From: Chitinophaga filiformis | GTDB taxonomy: Bacteria; Bacteroidota; Bacteroidia; Chitinophagales; Chitinophagaceae | Assembly (NCBI RefSeq): GCF_021646545.1 | Contig: NZ_JAKIRP010000010.1 | Location: 248,001 to 312,000, forward strand | Length of the DNA: 64,000 nucleotides | Reading direction: 5' to 3' | Shown here: positions 8,101 through 17,159 of the stretch, piece by piece | Layout of the letters: each line of letters begins with the position of its first letter | How positions within the stretch are numbered: the first letter of the stretch is position 1 | Position numbers and translations under genes: made by a program | The notes under the pieces: generated by a model | The model's input: the letters and a program-made list of their open reading frames with translations, nothing else | Database searches by the model: none | Told to the model about the DNA's origin: nothing

Positions 8101-8108
8101 CAAAAGTA
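8101..8108 (-). promoter_or_regulatory. -7 promoter box of the small RNA candidate
   Basis: The minus strand reads TACTTTTG, an exact TAnnTTTG match. The -33 region reads TTTA at 17 bp spacing and overlaps the dyad at 8118-8136. Confidence 0.6.
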
Positions 8109-8117
8109 GTTTAAGCA

Positions 8118-8136
8118 GTGTGATATAAATTCACAC
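8118..8136. promoter_or_regulatory. Operator-like dyad over the -33 region
   Basis: GTGTGA-N7-TCACAC is a perfect 6-bp dyad, close in form to CRP/FNR-family sites (which use a 6-bp centre). Its position across the -33 element suggests control of the small RNA promoter. Confidence 0.45.
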
Positions 8137-8274
8137 GAAGATGGGATTTTGTTAATGAGTTGTTAAAAGGAATTAACAGTACAATAAACACTCCCCTTTT
8201 GTCAAACCCTTTACAGACGGGCATTCCCCAATTCCACATTTGTTATAAGTGTATGATGAACAGCTATAAAATGA

Positions 8275-8335
8275 GAAGAGGTATAACATAACACCCATGT
8301 GGGATATATGTTATACCTCTTACTTTTTTGAGTAC
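8275..8335. terminator. Bidirectional terminator downstream of purL
   Basis: Arms of about 15 bp (AGAGGTATAACATA with its complement ending TTATACCTCT) enclose a 16-nt loop. The plus side is followed by TTACTTTTTTG and the minus side by CTCATTTTAT. It can end purL, and could also end any plus-strand transcript from the 7.7 kb region. Confidence 0.75.
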
Positions 8336-8344
8336 CATTTATTA

Positions 8345-10597
8345 CTATAAATGAGACTCTATAGCAACGTCATAAGGCAGTTTCCAGCTGGCAACTGTAC
8401 CCCAATCTTCATTATCAACTACAACGTTTTCACCTTTCACCACGCCGATCTTTTCAACTTTCACAGAATGTTCAGTTGCATCGATCACACTGTGCAAAAT
8501 AGCGTCAAATTTCTCCTTGTCTTCCGGTCTGATAGTTACCACCGCACGGCTCTGGCTTTCACCAAACAGGTAGGCGTCTTTACGGAAGTTGTGGTTGGTA
8601 TGGATATCAAAGCCCAATCCGGAAGACATAGCGCTTTCCAGCAGGGATATAAACAGACCGCCTTCACTTACGTCGTGTGCTGACTGTATGATACCAGCTT
8701 TATTCAGTTTAGCGATAGTATGATGGAGACGCTGCTCTTCTTCCAGGTGGAAGTGAGGAGCGGGACTGTGCTCAATGCCGATCAGTTTATGCAGGTATTC
8801 AGAGCTGCTGATATCATTACGGCTGCGGCCCAGCAGGTAAACCAGGTCACCTTCCTGTTTGAAGTTGAGGGTGATCCGCTGAGACATATCATCCAGTATA
8901 CCCAGCATACCAATTGTTGGAGTAGGATATACAGGACCATCAGGCGACTGGTTGTAGAAGCTCACGTTACCACCGGTAACGGGTGTATTGAATTTACGGC
9001 AAGCTTCACCCATTCCCTTGATCGCATGTACGAACTGATAGTATACTTCCGGATCATAAGGATTACCGAAGTTCAGACAGTTAGTGATAGCAACAGGCTC
9101 ACCACCGCTACACACGATATTACGTGCTGCTTCTGCCACAGCTATCTGGCCACCTACATGCGGATCTGCATATACGTAACGGCTGTTACAGTCGGTAGTC
9201 ACTGCAAGGGCTTTTTTGGTACCTCTTACAGTAACGATAGATGCATCACTTGGTGCATTGGTGCTGGCGTTTGCAGTACCTACCATGCTGTCATACTGGG
9301 TATAGATCCAGCGTTTTGAAGCAATGTTTGGCAGCTTTACCAGTCTTTCTGCAGCGAAGCGTGGATGCAGGGTATCAGGTATTTTATGAATATCGAAGGA
9401 TCTGATCTTCTCGAAGTATGCCGGCTCTGTATAAGCACGGTGATATTGAGGAGCGCCGCCGCCGAGTACCAGGCTTTCAGCAGGAACATCCGCTTCCAGG
9501 TGACCGTTCAGGTAGAATTTCAGTTGTTTCTCTGTTGTTACTTCACCAATCTGTACGCAGTGCAGATCCCATTTCTCAAATATTCTCAGGACTTCAGCTT
9601 CCTTGCCTTTGTGCAGCACGATAAGCATTCTTTCCTGGCTTTCGCTGAGCAGCATTTCCCAGGCCTTCATGTTTTCCTGACGGGTAGGTACTTTATCGAG
9701 GTGAATGATCATGCCGTGTTCACCTTTTGCACTCATTTCTGCGGTAGAGCAGGTGATACCGGCAGCGCCCATATCCTGCATACCTACCAACGCACCTGTC
9801 GGGATGATCTCAAGGCATGCTTCCAGCAGTTTCTTTTCCTGGAAGGGGTCTCCCACCTGAACGGAGGGCAGGTCTTCCACGCTGTCTTCAGTAATGTTGG
9901 CGCTTGCGAAAGAGGCACCACCGATACCGTCTTTACCGGTAGCGGAACCTACGATGAAAACAGGGTTGCCGGCACCGTAGGAGGTAGCAGATACTGTCTG
10001 CCCCACTTTTACGACACCAACGCTCATTGCGTTCACCAGCGGGTTGGTACCGTAACAATCTTCGAAATATGCTTCACCACCAACGGTAGGCACACCGAAA
10101 CAGTTACCGTAATGACCGATACCGTGAACGATACCTTTAATAAGATGTTGTGTTTTTTTATCGTTGATATTCCCAAAACGCAGAGAGTTCAGCGCTGCGA
10201 TAGGACGCGCACCCATGGTGAAGATATCACGGTGGATCCCGCCTACACCGGTAGCCGCGCCCTGGAAGGGTTCAATAGCGGAAGGGTGGTTGTGGGATTC
10301 TATCTTGAACACACAGGCGTAACCATCGCCGATGTCCACCAGACCGGCATTTTCTTCACCAGCCTTTACCAGCAGGCGTTCACCTTCACGGGGCAGTGAT
10401 TTCAACCAGACAATTGAGTTCTTGTAACTGCAATGTTCACTCCACATTACAGAATACATACTTAATTCTGTGAAATTCGGCGTGCGGCCCAGAATGCCTT
10501 TTATACGCTCAAATTCGTCTGCTGTAAGACCAAGTTGCTCGGCAGTTTCAACAGTAGTTTGGGAAAACTTATCTGTAGTTTCTACGTTAGTTTGCAT
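8345..10597 (-). CDS. purL: Phosphoribosylformylglycinamidine synthase, large subunit (short type)
   Basis: 750 residues from the ATG at 10597 (MQTNVETTDKFSQ); an upstream in-frame start adds 24 residues that look like leader sequence. This is the stand-alone PurL that works with separate PurS and PurQ, forming FGAM from FGAR, glutamine and ATP in purine synthesis. Motifs: MWSEHCSYKNS near residue 50, ESHNHPSAIEPFQGAATGVG near 100, GGGAPQYHR in the linker, and DVSEGGLF in the C-terminal half. The length fits the family. The single-gene unit ends in a strong hairpin. Confidence 0.97.
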   Translation of the reverse strand: MQTNVETTDKFSQTTVETAEQLGLTADEFERIKGILGRTPNFTELSMYSVMWSEHCSYKNSIVWLKSLPREGERLLVKAGEENAGLVDIGDGYACVFKIESHNHPSAIEPFQGAATGVGGIHRDIFTMGARPIAALNSLRFGNINDKKTQHLIKGIVHGIGHYGNCFGVPTVGGEAYFEDCYGTNPLVNAMSVGVVKVGQTVSATSYGAGNPVFIVGSATGKDGIGGASFASANITEDSVEDLPSVQVGDPFQEKKLLEACLEIIPTGALVGMQDMGAAGITCSTAEMSAKGEHGMIIHLDKVPTRQENMKAWEMLLSESQERMLIVLHKGKEAEVLRIFEKWDLHCVQIGEVTTEKQLKFYLNGHLEADVPAESLVLGGGAPQYHRAYTEPAYFEKIRSFDIHKIPDTLHPRFAAERLVKLPNIASKRWIYTQYDSMVGTANASTNAPSDASIVTVRGTKKALAVTTDCNSRYVYADPHVGGQIAVAEAARNIVCSGGEPVAITNCLNFGNPYDPEVYYQFVHAIKGMGEACRKFNTPVTGGNVSFYNQSPDGPVYPTPTIGMLGILDDMSQRITLNFKQEGDLVYLLGRSRNDISSSEYLHKLIGIEHSPAPHFHLEEEQRLHHTIAKLNKAGIIQSAHDVSEGGLFISLLESAMSSGLGFDIHTNHNFRKDAYLFGESQSRAVVTIRPEDKEKFDAILHSVIDATEHSVKVEKIGVVKGENVVVDNEDWGTVASWKLPYDVAIESHL

Positions 10598-10961
10598 GTA
10601 ACTGAATGTATAAGTACGATAGATAAAAAAAGAAGATGCAAACCTACAGGTTTTTCCTGCAATTGACAAAGGATATTGGCAATTACAGACGCTTGCAGGT
10701 AAAACTATTTCACCGCCACTTCCCGTATCATATTATATAATATACTCCTCTGAATCATCAGATAGTGCAACATCTATGCAGTTGTAACGAATTATATTTT
10801 TTTAAATATATCAGTTTAAACCTGACTGACTATTCATTTTTTATTCAAAAATTAAAAAATTTAACCTTTTTATCTACTAAATGTAATTTTTTAGTTAAAA
10901 TCAACTTAATTCTTGCTTATGTTAGCGCAACAGCGTTCTTTTGTGTAAAATTATTTACAGC
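10598..10961. other. Intergenic region upstream of purL and glnN
   Basis: 364 bp between divergent genes. It is very AT-rich from 10727 on, with a perfect 14-bp AT palindrome (ATATTATATAATAT) around 10730. It must hold both promoters, but no full TTTG/TAnnTTTG pair was found for glnN. No ORF or RNA gene was seen. Confidence 0.5.
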
Positions 10962-13160
10962 ATGCAATCCTTACGCTTCACCGCACTGGAAAACCTTTCT
11001 GGTGTTGATTTAAAAATCAGGCCTGAACAACTGAACGGTAATAAGATCACCGAAGTGTTCGGCAGCAATGTATTCGCAGGAAAAGTAGTTCGCGAGAATC
11101 TGAGTGACGAGGCTTACAAAAGCTTAATGAACTCCATCAAATCTGGCACTAAGATCGACCGTAAAATGTCCGAGCAGATCGCTTCTGGTCTGAAACAATG
11201 GGCAATGAAAAAAGGCGTTACCCACTATACCCACTGGTTCCAGCCTTTGACCGGCACTACAGCTGAAAAACATGATTCTTTCTTTACCCTGAAAGGCGAT
11301 GGTTCTGCCCTCGAAACCTTTGACGGCGACGCACTGGTACAGCAGGAGCCTGACGCTTCCAGCTTCCCTAACGGCGGTCTGCGCGCTACTTTCGAAGCTC
11401 GTGGTTACACTGCATGGGACCCATCCTCTCCTCCCTTCATTCTGGAGCAGGGTCACGGTAAAACACTTTGCATTCCTACTATATTTGTTGCGTACACCGG
11501 TGAATCACTGGACTACAAAGCTCCTCTGCTGAAAGCGCTTTCCGCAATGGACAAAGCTGCAGTAGACGTATGTAACTACTTCGATAAAAATGTAACTAAA
11601 GTTACAGCTACTTTAGGATGGGAACAGGAATATTTCCTGGTAGACGAAAGTCTGGCTAACGCCCGTCCTGACCTGGTAATGTGCGGCCGTACCGTAGTTG
11701 GTCACGCTCCTTCCAAAGGTCAGCAGCTGGAAGACCACTACTTCGGTTCAATTCCTGAGCGTGCATACGCTTTCATGCGCGATTTCGAAGAAGAATCTTA
11801 CAAGCTGGGTATTCCTTTAAGAACCCGTCACAACGAGGTGGCACCTTCTCAGTTCGAGTGTGCTCCTATCTTTGAAGAAGTAAACATCGCGGTTGACCAC
11901 AACTCCCTGCTGATGGACGTAATGACCAAAGTGGCAAAACGTCATAAGCTGAGAGTGTTACTGCATGAGAAACCATTTGCAGGCATCAACGGTTCAGGTA
12001 AACACAACAACTGGAGCATGGCTACAGATACTGGTGTGAACCTGCTGGCTCCGGGCAAAACTCCGAAGACCAACCTGATGTTCCTGACCTTCTTCGTTAA
12101 CACGATCAAAGCCGTTCATGACTACGCAGACCTGCTGAGAGCTTCTATCGCTTCTCCAAGCAATGACTTCCGTCTGGGTGCAAACGAAGCGCCTCCGGCT
12201 ATCATCTCTGTTTTCTCCGGTAAATACCTGTACGATGTACTGCAGGAAGTTAAAACCCGCGTGAGCAACAAGTTCGATGAGCAGGACGAAGCTATCCTGA
12301 AACTGGACCTGCACCGTCATATTCCTGAGCTGCTGCTGGACAATACTGACCGTAACCGTACTTCACCTTTTGCCTTCACCGGTAACAAGTTTGAGTTCCG
12401 TGCCGTTGGTTCTTCTGCAAACTGCGCTTCCGCTATGACCGTGTTGAACACTATCGTAGCTAAAACACTGGCTAACTTCAAGATTGAAGTTGACGCGCTG
12501 ATCGAAAAAGGCGAGAAAAAAGAGATTGCGATTATGCAAACTCTTCGGAAATATATTGTAGATTCGGAGAAAGTTTTATTTGAAGGTGACGGTTATAGCG
12601 AAGAATGGGAAAAAGAAGCTGAAAAGAGAGGTCTTGCTAACGTAAAAACCACTCCTAAGGCACTGGATGCTTACGTTACTGAAAAAGCAACAAAACTGTT
12701 CACTGAAGTAGGTGTTTACAACGAGAAAGAATTACATGCCCGTCATGAGATCCTGCTCGAAGATTACGTGAAGAAAGTTCAGATTGAAGCCCGTGTAATC
12801 GGAGATCTGGCTACCAACACGATCCTGCCTTCAGCGATTAACTATCTGAACAGCCTGATTACTAACATTAATGGTCTTAAAGGCATAGGTCTCGGTGACA
12901 ACGCTGTTAAAGCGCAAACCCAGATCGCTGCAAAAATAGCTGAACATATTAACGTCATCAGTGAGAATGTACAGGCTATGATTGAAGCGCGTAAAGTAGC
13001 TAATAAAGTTACTGACAGTCGCCAGAAAGCTATAGATTATTGTGATAAAATTAAGCCGTACTTTGATGTTATCCGTTACCATGCGGATAAGCTGGAGTTC
13101 CTTGTAGATGACAAACAATGGGCACTGCCTAAGTACAGAGAGCTGCTTTTCTTGCGATAA
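10962..13160 (+). CDS. glnN: Glutamine synthetase type III
   Basis: 732 residues from the ATG at 10962. GSIII is a large ATP-dependent glutamate-ammonia ligase typical of Bacteroidota and cyanobacteria. Visible features: N-terminal domain with HYTHWFQPLTGTTAEKHDSF near residue 85, catalytic residues in LGWEQEYFLVD near 215, FAGINGSGKHNNWS near 340 (ATP and glutamate binding) and NRTSPFAFTGNKFEFRAVG near 460. A helical C-terminal extension beyond about residue 540 is normal for this class. It should assimilate ammonia as the main nitrogen entry enzyme. The monocistronic unit ends with a strong terminator. Confidence 0.97.
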   Translation: MQSLRFTALENLSGVDLKIRPEQLNGNKITEVFGSNVFAGKVVRENLSDEAYKSLMNSIKSGTKIDRKMSEQIASGLKQWAMKKGVTHYTHWFQPLTGTTAEKHDSFFTLKGDGSALETFDGDALVQQEPDASSFPNGGLRATFEARGYTAWDPSSPPFILEQGHGKTLCIPTIFVAYTGESLDYKAPLLKALSAMDKAAVDVCNYFDKNVTKVTATLGWEQEYFLVDESLANARPDLVMCGRTVVGHAPSKGQQLEDHYFGSIPERAYAFMRDFEEESYKLGIPLRTRHNEVAPSQFECAPIFEEVNIAVDHNSLLMDVMTKVAKRHKLRVLLHEKPFAGINGSGKHNNWSMATDTGVNLLAPGKTPKTNLMFLTFFVNTIKAVHDYADLLRASIASPSNDFRLGANEAPPAIISVFSGKYLYDVLQEVKTRVSNKFDEQDEAILKLDLHRHIPELLLDNTDRNRTSPFAFTGNKFEFRAVGSSANCASAMTVLNTIVAKTLANFKIEVDALIEKGEKKEIAIMQTLRKYIVDSEKVLFEGDGYSEEWEKEAEKRGLANVKTTPKALDAYVTEKATKLFTEVGVYNEKELHARHEILLEDYVKKVQIEARVIGDLATNTILPSAINYLNSLITNINGLKGIGLGDNAVKAQTQIAAKIAEHINVISENVQAMIEARKVANKVTDSRQKAIDYCDKIKPYFDVIRYHADKLEFLVDDKQWALPKYRELLFLR

Positions 13161-13188
13161 AACCGTAAGATTGTTTTGGTGTATGATT

Positions 13189-13221
13189 AGCCCCGGGTAT
13201 TTACCCGGGGCTTTGTGTTTT
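13189..13221 (+). terminator. Terminator of glnN
   Basis: Stem AGCCCCGGGT / ACCCGGGGCT followed by TTGTGTTTTT. Confidence 0.93.
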
Positions 13222-13344
13222 TATAAGTAATTGTTTATCTTCAATGTACTCTTAACCCGATACCCCTCCTCTTCTGTATTTAAGCAGTCCGCCGATTTCT
13301 CTTTTTTTAAAGACACGATTTATTTACCCCTAAAATGCCACTTC

Positions 13345-14172
13345 ATGCACTTAAATCTCACTCCTATTCATGTACTAACAGCTGTTACTGTTACCCTGCT
13401 GCTTTCAGCCTGCGGCAAACACGATGTCAGGCCGGATTGTGGGGCTCAGTTATGCCAGATACAAAAACTGGAAGGCTATGACGAGGTCCTTCAGTACACA
13501 AATACCAATACGATTGAATACAACGCGGTGGGAAATCCTGTACTGCGCCTTCGTTCGGACGTAGGAACCGGTAGTGAAAATGAAAGTTACCGGTATGACA
13601 ATAAAAACCGGCTGACTGACCAGATCCTCCACTACAACACAAAGGAACAATATGGCGATGTGTTCTGGGAATGGCACAGGTTTAAATATGACAACCGGAA
13701 CCGGATTTATCTTGACACTTTCTACAGCATTGGTATTATCGGAGATCATCCCCTACCTCTACCTGTCCATTCACCTGTGGTAGAGTATCTTATCATACAT
13801 TTCGAATACGACCACAAAGACCGGATCATTAAGGAAACGGCAAACTACAGTGACGGCCGGCCGTGGTACGTTAGACTTTATACATATGACCACCGGCAGA
13901 ATCTCGTAAAGAAGATAGCCTTTAGCCCATCCTCAGGATATGCTGATACCACTTACTATGCGTCTTATGACAACAAAGTCAACTATCTCCGAACCAACAA
14001 AGTATGGCAATTCCTGAACAGGGACTATAGCGAAAATAATCCAATAGCTGCTGTCAGTTACAATAAATACGGTCTCCCGCTACAGTTCAGGCCGAACAGC
14101 AAGACAGGTGGCCGCACTCACTTCCTGGATGTAACATATTCCAACCTGGACATCACCTATCAATGCAAATAG
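13345..14172 (+). CDS. YD-repeat lipoprotein
   Basis: 275 residues from the ATG at 13345. The N-terminus is a lipoprotein signal with lipobox LLSAC (Cys near residue 23); starting further upstream would bury it. The mature part contains YD-type repeats seen in RHS-like and Bacteroidota surface lipoproteins: YDNKNRLTDQ, YDNRNRIYLD, YDHKDRIIKE, YDHRQNLVKK, and a degenerate last copy YNKYGLPLQF. It is probably anchored in the outer membrane or inner leaflet. No toxin domain or RHS core is present, so this is a small structural lipoprotein of unknown task. It converges with accC across a shared terminator. Confidence 0.75.
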   Translation: MHLNLTPIHVLTAVTVTLLLSACGKHDVRPDCGAQLCQIQKLEGYDEVLQYTNTNTIEYNAVGNPVLRLRSDVGTGSENESYRYDNKNRLTDQILHYNTKEQYGDVFWEWHRFKYDNRNRIYLDTFYSIGIIGDHPLPLPVHSPVVEYLIIHFEYDHKDRIIKETANYSDGRPWYVRLYTYDHRQNLVKKIAFSPSSGYADTTYYASYDNKVNYLRTNKVWQFLNRDYSENNPIAAVSYNKYGLPLQFRPNSKTGGRTHFLDVTYSNLDITYQCK

Positions 14173-14194
14173 ACAATTACCGGACTGCTTGAAA

Positions 14195-14236
14195 CAGAAA
14201 AGCCGGTCTGTCTGAGACAGGCCGGCTTTCTTTATA
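14195..14236. terminator. Bidirectional terminator between the lipoprotein gene and accC
   Basis: Stem AAAGCCGGTCTGTC / GACAGGCCGGCTTT (one wobble) with a TGA-containing loop. T-rich sequence flanks the plus side. Confidence 0.88.
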
Positions 14237-14249
14237 TCGCACTGATAGA

Positions 14250-15587
14250 TTAAACCAGTTTGAATGTTTCTGTGAATTTGGTCGTAAAGTTACCCTTCCG
14301 GAAATTCTCATCACGCATCAGCTGCTGATGGAAAGGAATGGTCGTCTTCACACCTTCGATCACAAACTCGCTCAATGCACGTTCCATGGTATTGATCGCT
14401 TCCTCACGTGTCTGCGCAATGGTGATCAGTTTAGCCACCATGGAGTCATAATACGGAGGAATAACGTAGCCAGCATAAATGTGAGAATCCACACGCACGC
14501 CATGACCACCTGGAATATGCAGGGTAGTGATCTTACCTGGAGAAGGACGGAAATCATTGTAAGGATCTTCCGCATTGATACGGCATTCGATTACGTGCAT
14601 TTCCGGAGTATAGTTCTTACCGGAAATAGGAATACCGGCAGCGATCTTGATCTGTTCTTTGATCAGGTCAAAATTGATCACCTCTTCGGTCACACCATGT
14701 TCTACCTGGATACGGGTGTTCATTTCCATGAAGTAGAAGTTACGGTGTTTGTCTACCAGGAACTCGATGGTACCAACGCTTTCGTAATTGATAGCGGCGG
14801 CAGCCTTAATAGCGGCTTCCCCCATCTTTTCACGGAGTTCAGGCGTCATGAACGGGGAAGGAGATTCTTCCACCAGTTTCTGGTGACGACGCTGAATGGA
14901 GCAATCACGCTCACTCAGGTGGCACACTTTACCATATTGATCACCTGCTACCTGGATCTCAATGTGACGAGGCTCTTCCACGAATTTCTCCATGTAGATA
15001 CCATCGTTATTGAAAGCAGCGCGGGCTTCGTTTTTAGCCATGTTGTAGGCATTCTCCAGCTCTTCATCTTTCCATACTACACGCATCCCTTTACCACCAC
15101 CACCGGCAGTAGCTTTCAGGATGATAGGAAGGCCCATTTCTTTTGCCAGTTTCTTAGCTTCATCAAGGCTCTGCAATAAACCACCGGAACCTGGGATAAC
15201 TGGTACACCAGCGGCGATCATAGTTTCTTTTGCAGTCATCTTATCACCCATCTTACGGATCATCTCCGGAGTGGGGCCGATGAATTTAATGCCATGCTCT
15301 CCGCAGATCTCAGCAAAACGTGCATTCTCTGCCAGGAAGCCATAACCAGGGTGGATAGCGTCAGCGTTGGTGATCTCTGCCGCTGCCATCAGGTGAGGTA
15401 TATTAAGATAGGATTCGCTGCTCTGTGGTTTACCTATACATACGGCTTCATCTGCGAACTTCACATGCAGGCTGTCTTTATCTGCAGTAGAATAAACAGC
15501 CACCGTTTTGATGCCCATTTCTTTACAGGTGCGAATAATACGCAAGGCTATCTCTCCACGGTTGGCAATCAATATTTTCTTGAACAT
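14250..15587 (-). CDS. accC: Acetyl-CoA carboxylase, biotin carboxylase subunit
   Basis: 445 residues, ATP-grasp biotin carboxylase. It starts MFKKILIANRGEIALRIIRT; ATP-binding glycine loop KATAGGGGKGMR near residue 160; catalytic EMNTRIQVEHGVTE near 290. It carboxylates the biotin on AccB at the first step of fatty acid synthesis. It is the last gene of efp-accB-accC; the accB-accC gap of 109 bp carries an inverted repeat (15625-15687) that may lower its expression relative to accB. Confidence 0.98.
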   Translation of the reverse strand: MFKKILIANRGEIALRIIRTCKEMGIKTVAVYSTADKDSLHVKFADEAVCIGKPQSSESYLNIPHLMAAAEITNADAIHPGYGFLAENARFAEICGEHGIKFIGPTPEMIRKMGDKMTAKETMIAAGVPVIPGSGGLLQSLDEAKKLAKEMGLPIILKATAGGGGKGMRVVWKDEELENAYNMAKNEARAAFNNDGIYMEKFVEEPRHIEIQVAGDQYGKVCHLSERDCSIQRRHQKLVEESPSPFMTPELREKMGEAAIKAAAAINYESVGTIEFLVDKHRNFYFMEMNTRIQVEHGVTEEVINFDLIKEQIKIAAGIPISGKNYTPEMHVIECRINAEDPYNDFRPSPGKITTLHIPGGHGVRVDSHIYAGYVIPPYYDSMVAKLITIAQTREEAINTMERALSEFVIEGVKTTIPFHQQLMRDENFRKGNFTTKFTETFKLV

Positions 15588-15624
15588 GTTTTTTCAATAG
15601 GTTAAAGAAAAGAGTAATAAATCT

Positions 15625-15687
15625 AAAAGGTTGGAAAACTATGAGGCAGGTAAGTGTCCTTTCCTTCTCATAATATTCCAACCTTTT
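15625..15687 (-). repeat. Inverted repeat in the accB-accC spacer
   Basis: AAAAGGTTGGAA (15625-15636) pairs perfectly with TTCCAACCTTTT (15676-15687); an inner pair ATGAG/CTCAT adds to the stem. It may be an attenuator or mRNA-processing hairpin inside the operon. Confidence 0.6.
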
Positions 15688-15696
15688 AAATAAAAA

Positions 15697-16176
15697 TTAA
15701 GGTTCTACCAAAAACAAAGGCTGGTCGTACTCCACAGGAGATGCGTCGTCTACCAGTACCTTTACGATTTTACCACTTACTTCACTTTCGATCTCGTTGA
15801 AGAGCTTCATCGCTTCGATGATACAAACTACTTTACCAGGAGCTACATCATCGCCTACATTCACAAATGAAGGCTTGTCTGGGCCAGGACTGCGATAGAA
15901 GGTACCGATCATAGGAGATTTAATGGTTACCAGATTGTCGGCCTTAGCTTCAGCGGCTTTAGCTTCTGCCTGAGGTGCCGCCTGTGGAGCCTGAGCTACA
16001 GGAGCTGCCTGAGGTACTGGTTGATAAACAGGTGCTACTGCTGGAACAGTATACACTGGTTGCTCGTTATCTTTTTGCTTTATTGTAATCTTAAACTTGT
16101 CCTGCTCTATGCTCAGTTCACTGATGTTGGACTTATTGACCATCTTGACCAGCTCCTGAATCTGTTTAAAATCCAT
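15697..16176 (-). CDS. accB: Biotin carboxyl carrier protein of acetyl-CoA carboxylase
   Basis: 159 residues. The N-terminal domain (1-35) is followed by a flexible Pro/Ala/Gln-rich linker (about 40-78) and a biotinyl domain at about 80-159. The biotin acceptor is Lys124 in IIEAMKLFNE, with PMIGTFYRSPGP ahead of it. It carries carboxybiotin from AccC to the transcarboxylase. It sits 53 bp after efp and shares its promoter. Confidence 0.98.
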   Translation of the reverse strand: MDFKQIQELVKMVNKSNISELSIEQDKFKITIKQKDNEQPVYTVPAVAPVYQPVPQAAPVAQAPQAAPQAEAKAAEAKADNLVTIKSPMIGTFYRSPGPDKPSFVNVGDDVAPGKVVCIIEAMKLFNEIESEVSGKIVKVLVDDASPVEYDQPLFLVEP

Positions 16177-16229
16177 GTAGACAGTTTTTGGTTTAGAAAT
16201 GCTTGTAAGTAGATAAATATGGACTAAAA

Positions 16230-16796
16230 CTATTCTTTTACTCTTTCGATGTATTCACCATTCTTGGTGTTTACCCTGATCAGTTCTCCCTCGTTTACAA
16301 ACAGGGGAACATTCACTGTGGCACCGGTTTCAACTGTGGCAGGCTTAAGTGTACGGGTAGCGGTATCGCCTTTCAGACCAGGTTCGGAGTAAGTAACTTT
16401 TACAACGATCTTGTCAGGCAATTCAACGCTCATAGGTTGCTCGGTCTCTGTATTAATAGATACGGCTACTTCCTGACCTTCTTTCAGGAACTGAGGAGCA
16501 TCGATCATTGACTCAGGCAGTGCAATCTGCTCAAAAGTCTCATTATCCATGAAATTGAAACCACTGTCATCCTGGTATAAAAACTGGTAAGTTTTCTTTT
16601 CAACACGTACAGGGTATATTGTGTCGCCGGAGTTCCAGGTATGTTCAATAGACCTGCTATTGTCAACACCTTTCAGTTTAGCCCACACTTTAGCTGCTGC
16701 ACGGGCTGTTTTGTTCTGACCAAACTCTACAACAGAATATAAGCTGTTCTCCAGCTTAATAATTAATCCTGTTCTGATATCTGCAGTGGTAGCCAT
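16230..16796 (-). CDS. efp: Translation elongation factor P, divergent loop
   Basis: 188 residues with all three EF-P domains; the start MATTADIRTGL and the end GELIRVNTKNGEYIERVKE are typical. EF-P relieves ribosomes stalled at proline runs. The tip of domain I is unusual: where most EF-Ps have PGKG around the modified lysine, this one reads GQNKTARAAAKVW (residues 26-38), two residues longer, placing Arg32 near the tip and lysines at 29 and 36. No epmA, epmB or earP is visible nearby. Family membership is certain; the modification is unknown. It is the first gene of the efp-accB-accC operon. Confidence 0.94.
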   Translation of the reverse strand: MATTADIRTGLIIKLENSLYSVVEFGQNKTARAAAKVWAKLKGVDNSRSIEHTWNSGDTIYPVRVEKKTYQFLYQDDSGFNFMDNETFEQIALPESMIDAPQFLKEGQEVAVSINTETEQPMSVELPDKIVVKVTYSEPGLKGDTATRTLKPATVETGATVNVPLFVNEGELIRVNTKNGEYIERVKE

Positions 16797-17159
16797 AAAA
16801 GGATACTTAATTTAAAGTTAAAAATACATTAGGACTGCAAAAGTAATTCATTCTGGCAAAATCCCTCATGGAACTGATTGCTTCCTAATTTGTTTTAGTG
16901 TTATAGAGACCCTATTTCTTACCTATTATTTTTTTTAGGAATGCAAACATAGTGTAAGGAAGGGTAATCTAGTAATTTTTTTATAAAAAAATGGCAAGTA
17001 TGTCCATACTTACCTTCCAACGCCCGGGAATAGTCCTTTTTTAAGTAAAAAAACCGCTCAAAATAAAGGTTCGAATACTCCTTGCTTTGGTTTATAGGCT
17101 ATTACAAAATTCGATACCTTTAGTTCCGTACAAAAATCAAGCGTTCAAAAATCAGACTT
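16797..17159. other. Intergenic region upstream of efp and the thioredoxin-like gene
   Basis: 363 bp between divergent genes. Besides the efp promoter it holds a hairpin at about 16992-17013 (AAGTATG/CATACTT core) followed on the minus strand by ATTTTTTTATAAAA, which looks like a terminator for a short minus-strand transcript starting before 17160. A near-consensus box TACCTTTA at about 17115 may serve the plus-strand gene. No ORF was seen. Confidence 0.45.
16838..16845 (-). promoter_or_regulatory. -7 promoter box of the efp operon
   Basis: The minus strand reads TACTTTTG, an exact match, about 42 bp before efp. The start region after it, GCAGTCCTAA, is the same as at the infA promoter. Confidence 0.65.

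Noticed and set aside
9365..10399. Plus-strand frame of 344 codons opposite purL
   Set aside because: The minus-strand PurL is certain and highly conserved; the opposite frame has no recognisable domain.
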